Shown: one piece after another, positions 63,833 through 64,000 of the stretch
Numbering within the stretch: the stretch's first letter is position 1
Layout: every line of letters starts with the position of its first letter
The notes under the pieces: generated by a model
Databases searched by the model: none
What the model saw: the letters and a program-made list of their open reading frames with translations, nothing else
What the model was told of the DNA's origin: nothing
Program-made: the position numbers and the translations under genes
NCBI GenBank assembly: GCA_034401795.1
Contig: CM067374.1
Coordinates: 100,138,813 to 100,202,812, forward strand
Direction of reading: 5' to 3'
Source of the DNA: Chaetoderma sp. LZ-2023a
Lineage: Eukaryota > Mollusca > Caudofoveata > Chaetodermatida > Chaetodermatidae
DNA length: 64,000 bases

Positions 63833-64000
63833 GGAAGAGTGGAGGAAGTGCGGCTGTGTTGTCCTCTATGAGGATACCCACTTAGCCAGAGTGATCAACC
63901 ACCTCTCCCATCACTGCTAAGATGCTATGGCATGGTGAACGTCCTCATTCTGACCAGAGCCTTTAAGCCATATCCACATTGTCACAGTATCTCTGTTCCA
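63833..64000. other. Window edge, nothing recognised
   Basis: No feature seen in the last 170 bases. Confidence 0.5.

Overview
The window is eukaryotic, most likely from an invertebrate animal. It is AT-rich intergenic DNA loaded with microsatellites, short inverted-repeat transposons, an animal-type Polinton, a Ty3-type retroelement and a Penelope-like retroelement. I found no convincing host gene and cannot name the species.

Layout. 1-6.1 kb: non-coding DNA with a compound TTA/TAG microsatellite and two copies of a short hairpin-bearing transposon (called MITE-H here). 6.1-28.2 kb: a tandem duplication of a roughly 2.7 kb unit. The left unit received a 16.2 kb Polinton (6834-23049). The right unit (25004-28195) still shows the unoccupied target and carries a 45-bp minisatellite expanded about 13-fold. 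28.2-37.3 kb: about ten more MITE-H copies and fragments, local duplications, a foldback element, tandem tRNA-like SINE heads and a GA microsatellite. 37.7-45.2 kb: a decayed Ty3/gypsy internal region (gag, protease, RT-RNase H, integrase) interrupted by a roughly 0.86 kb repeat, with a second copy at 45.9-46.75 kb. 47-54.8 kb: anonymous DNA with two CRE+TATA promoter-like modules, a Ser/Thr/Pro-rich ORF, a (TA)n tract and a 320-bp inverted repeat. 55.5-58.8 kb, minus strand: a decayed Penelope-like element with GIY-YIG endonuclease, partial RT and an upstream SGNH-hydrolase-like ORF. 58.8-64 kb: duplicated microsatellite-rich DNA (ACGC, GAAC, TGCC, CAA/CAG) and one more MITE-H.

The Polinton is clearly GC-richer than its surroundings and tightly packed. 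It carries protein-primed family B DNA polymerase, an rve integrase, an FtsK/HerA-type packaging ATPase, two large candidate virion proteins, several small membrane or coiled-coil proteins and several genes I cannot identify. I could not recognise the cysteine protease usual in this group. It keeps both ends and a short target duplication and is nearly whole, but broken in a handful of places, so it is a fairly recent fossil.

The observation I rate highest is a fixed-spacing motif, TTTAA-N8(9)-(T/A)ATA, lying 1-15 bases before the ATG of ten plus-strand Polinton genes and, sharing one TTTAAA hexamer, before one divergent minus-strand gene. It looks like the element's own core promoter. It also shows which small unknown ORFs are probably real and where several genes start.
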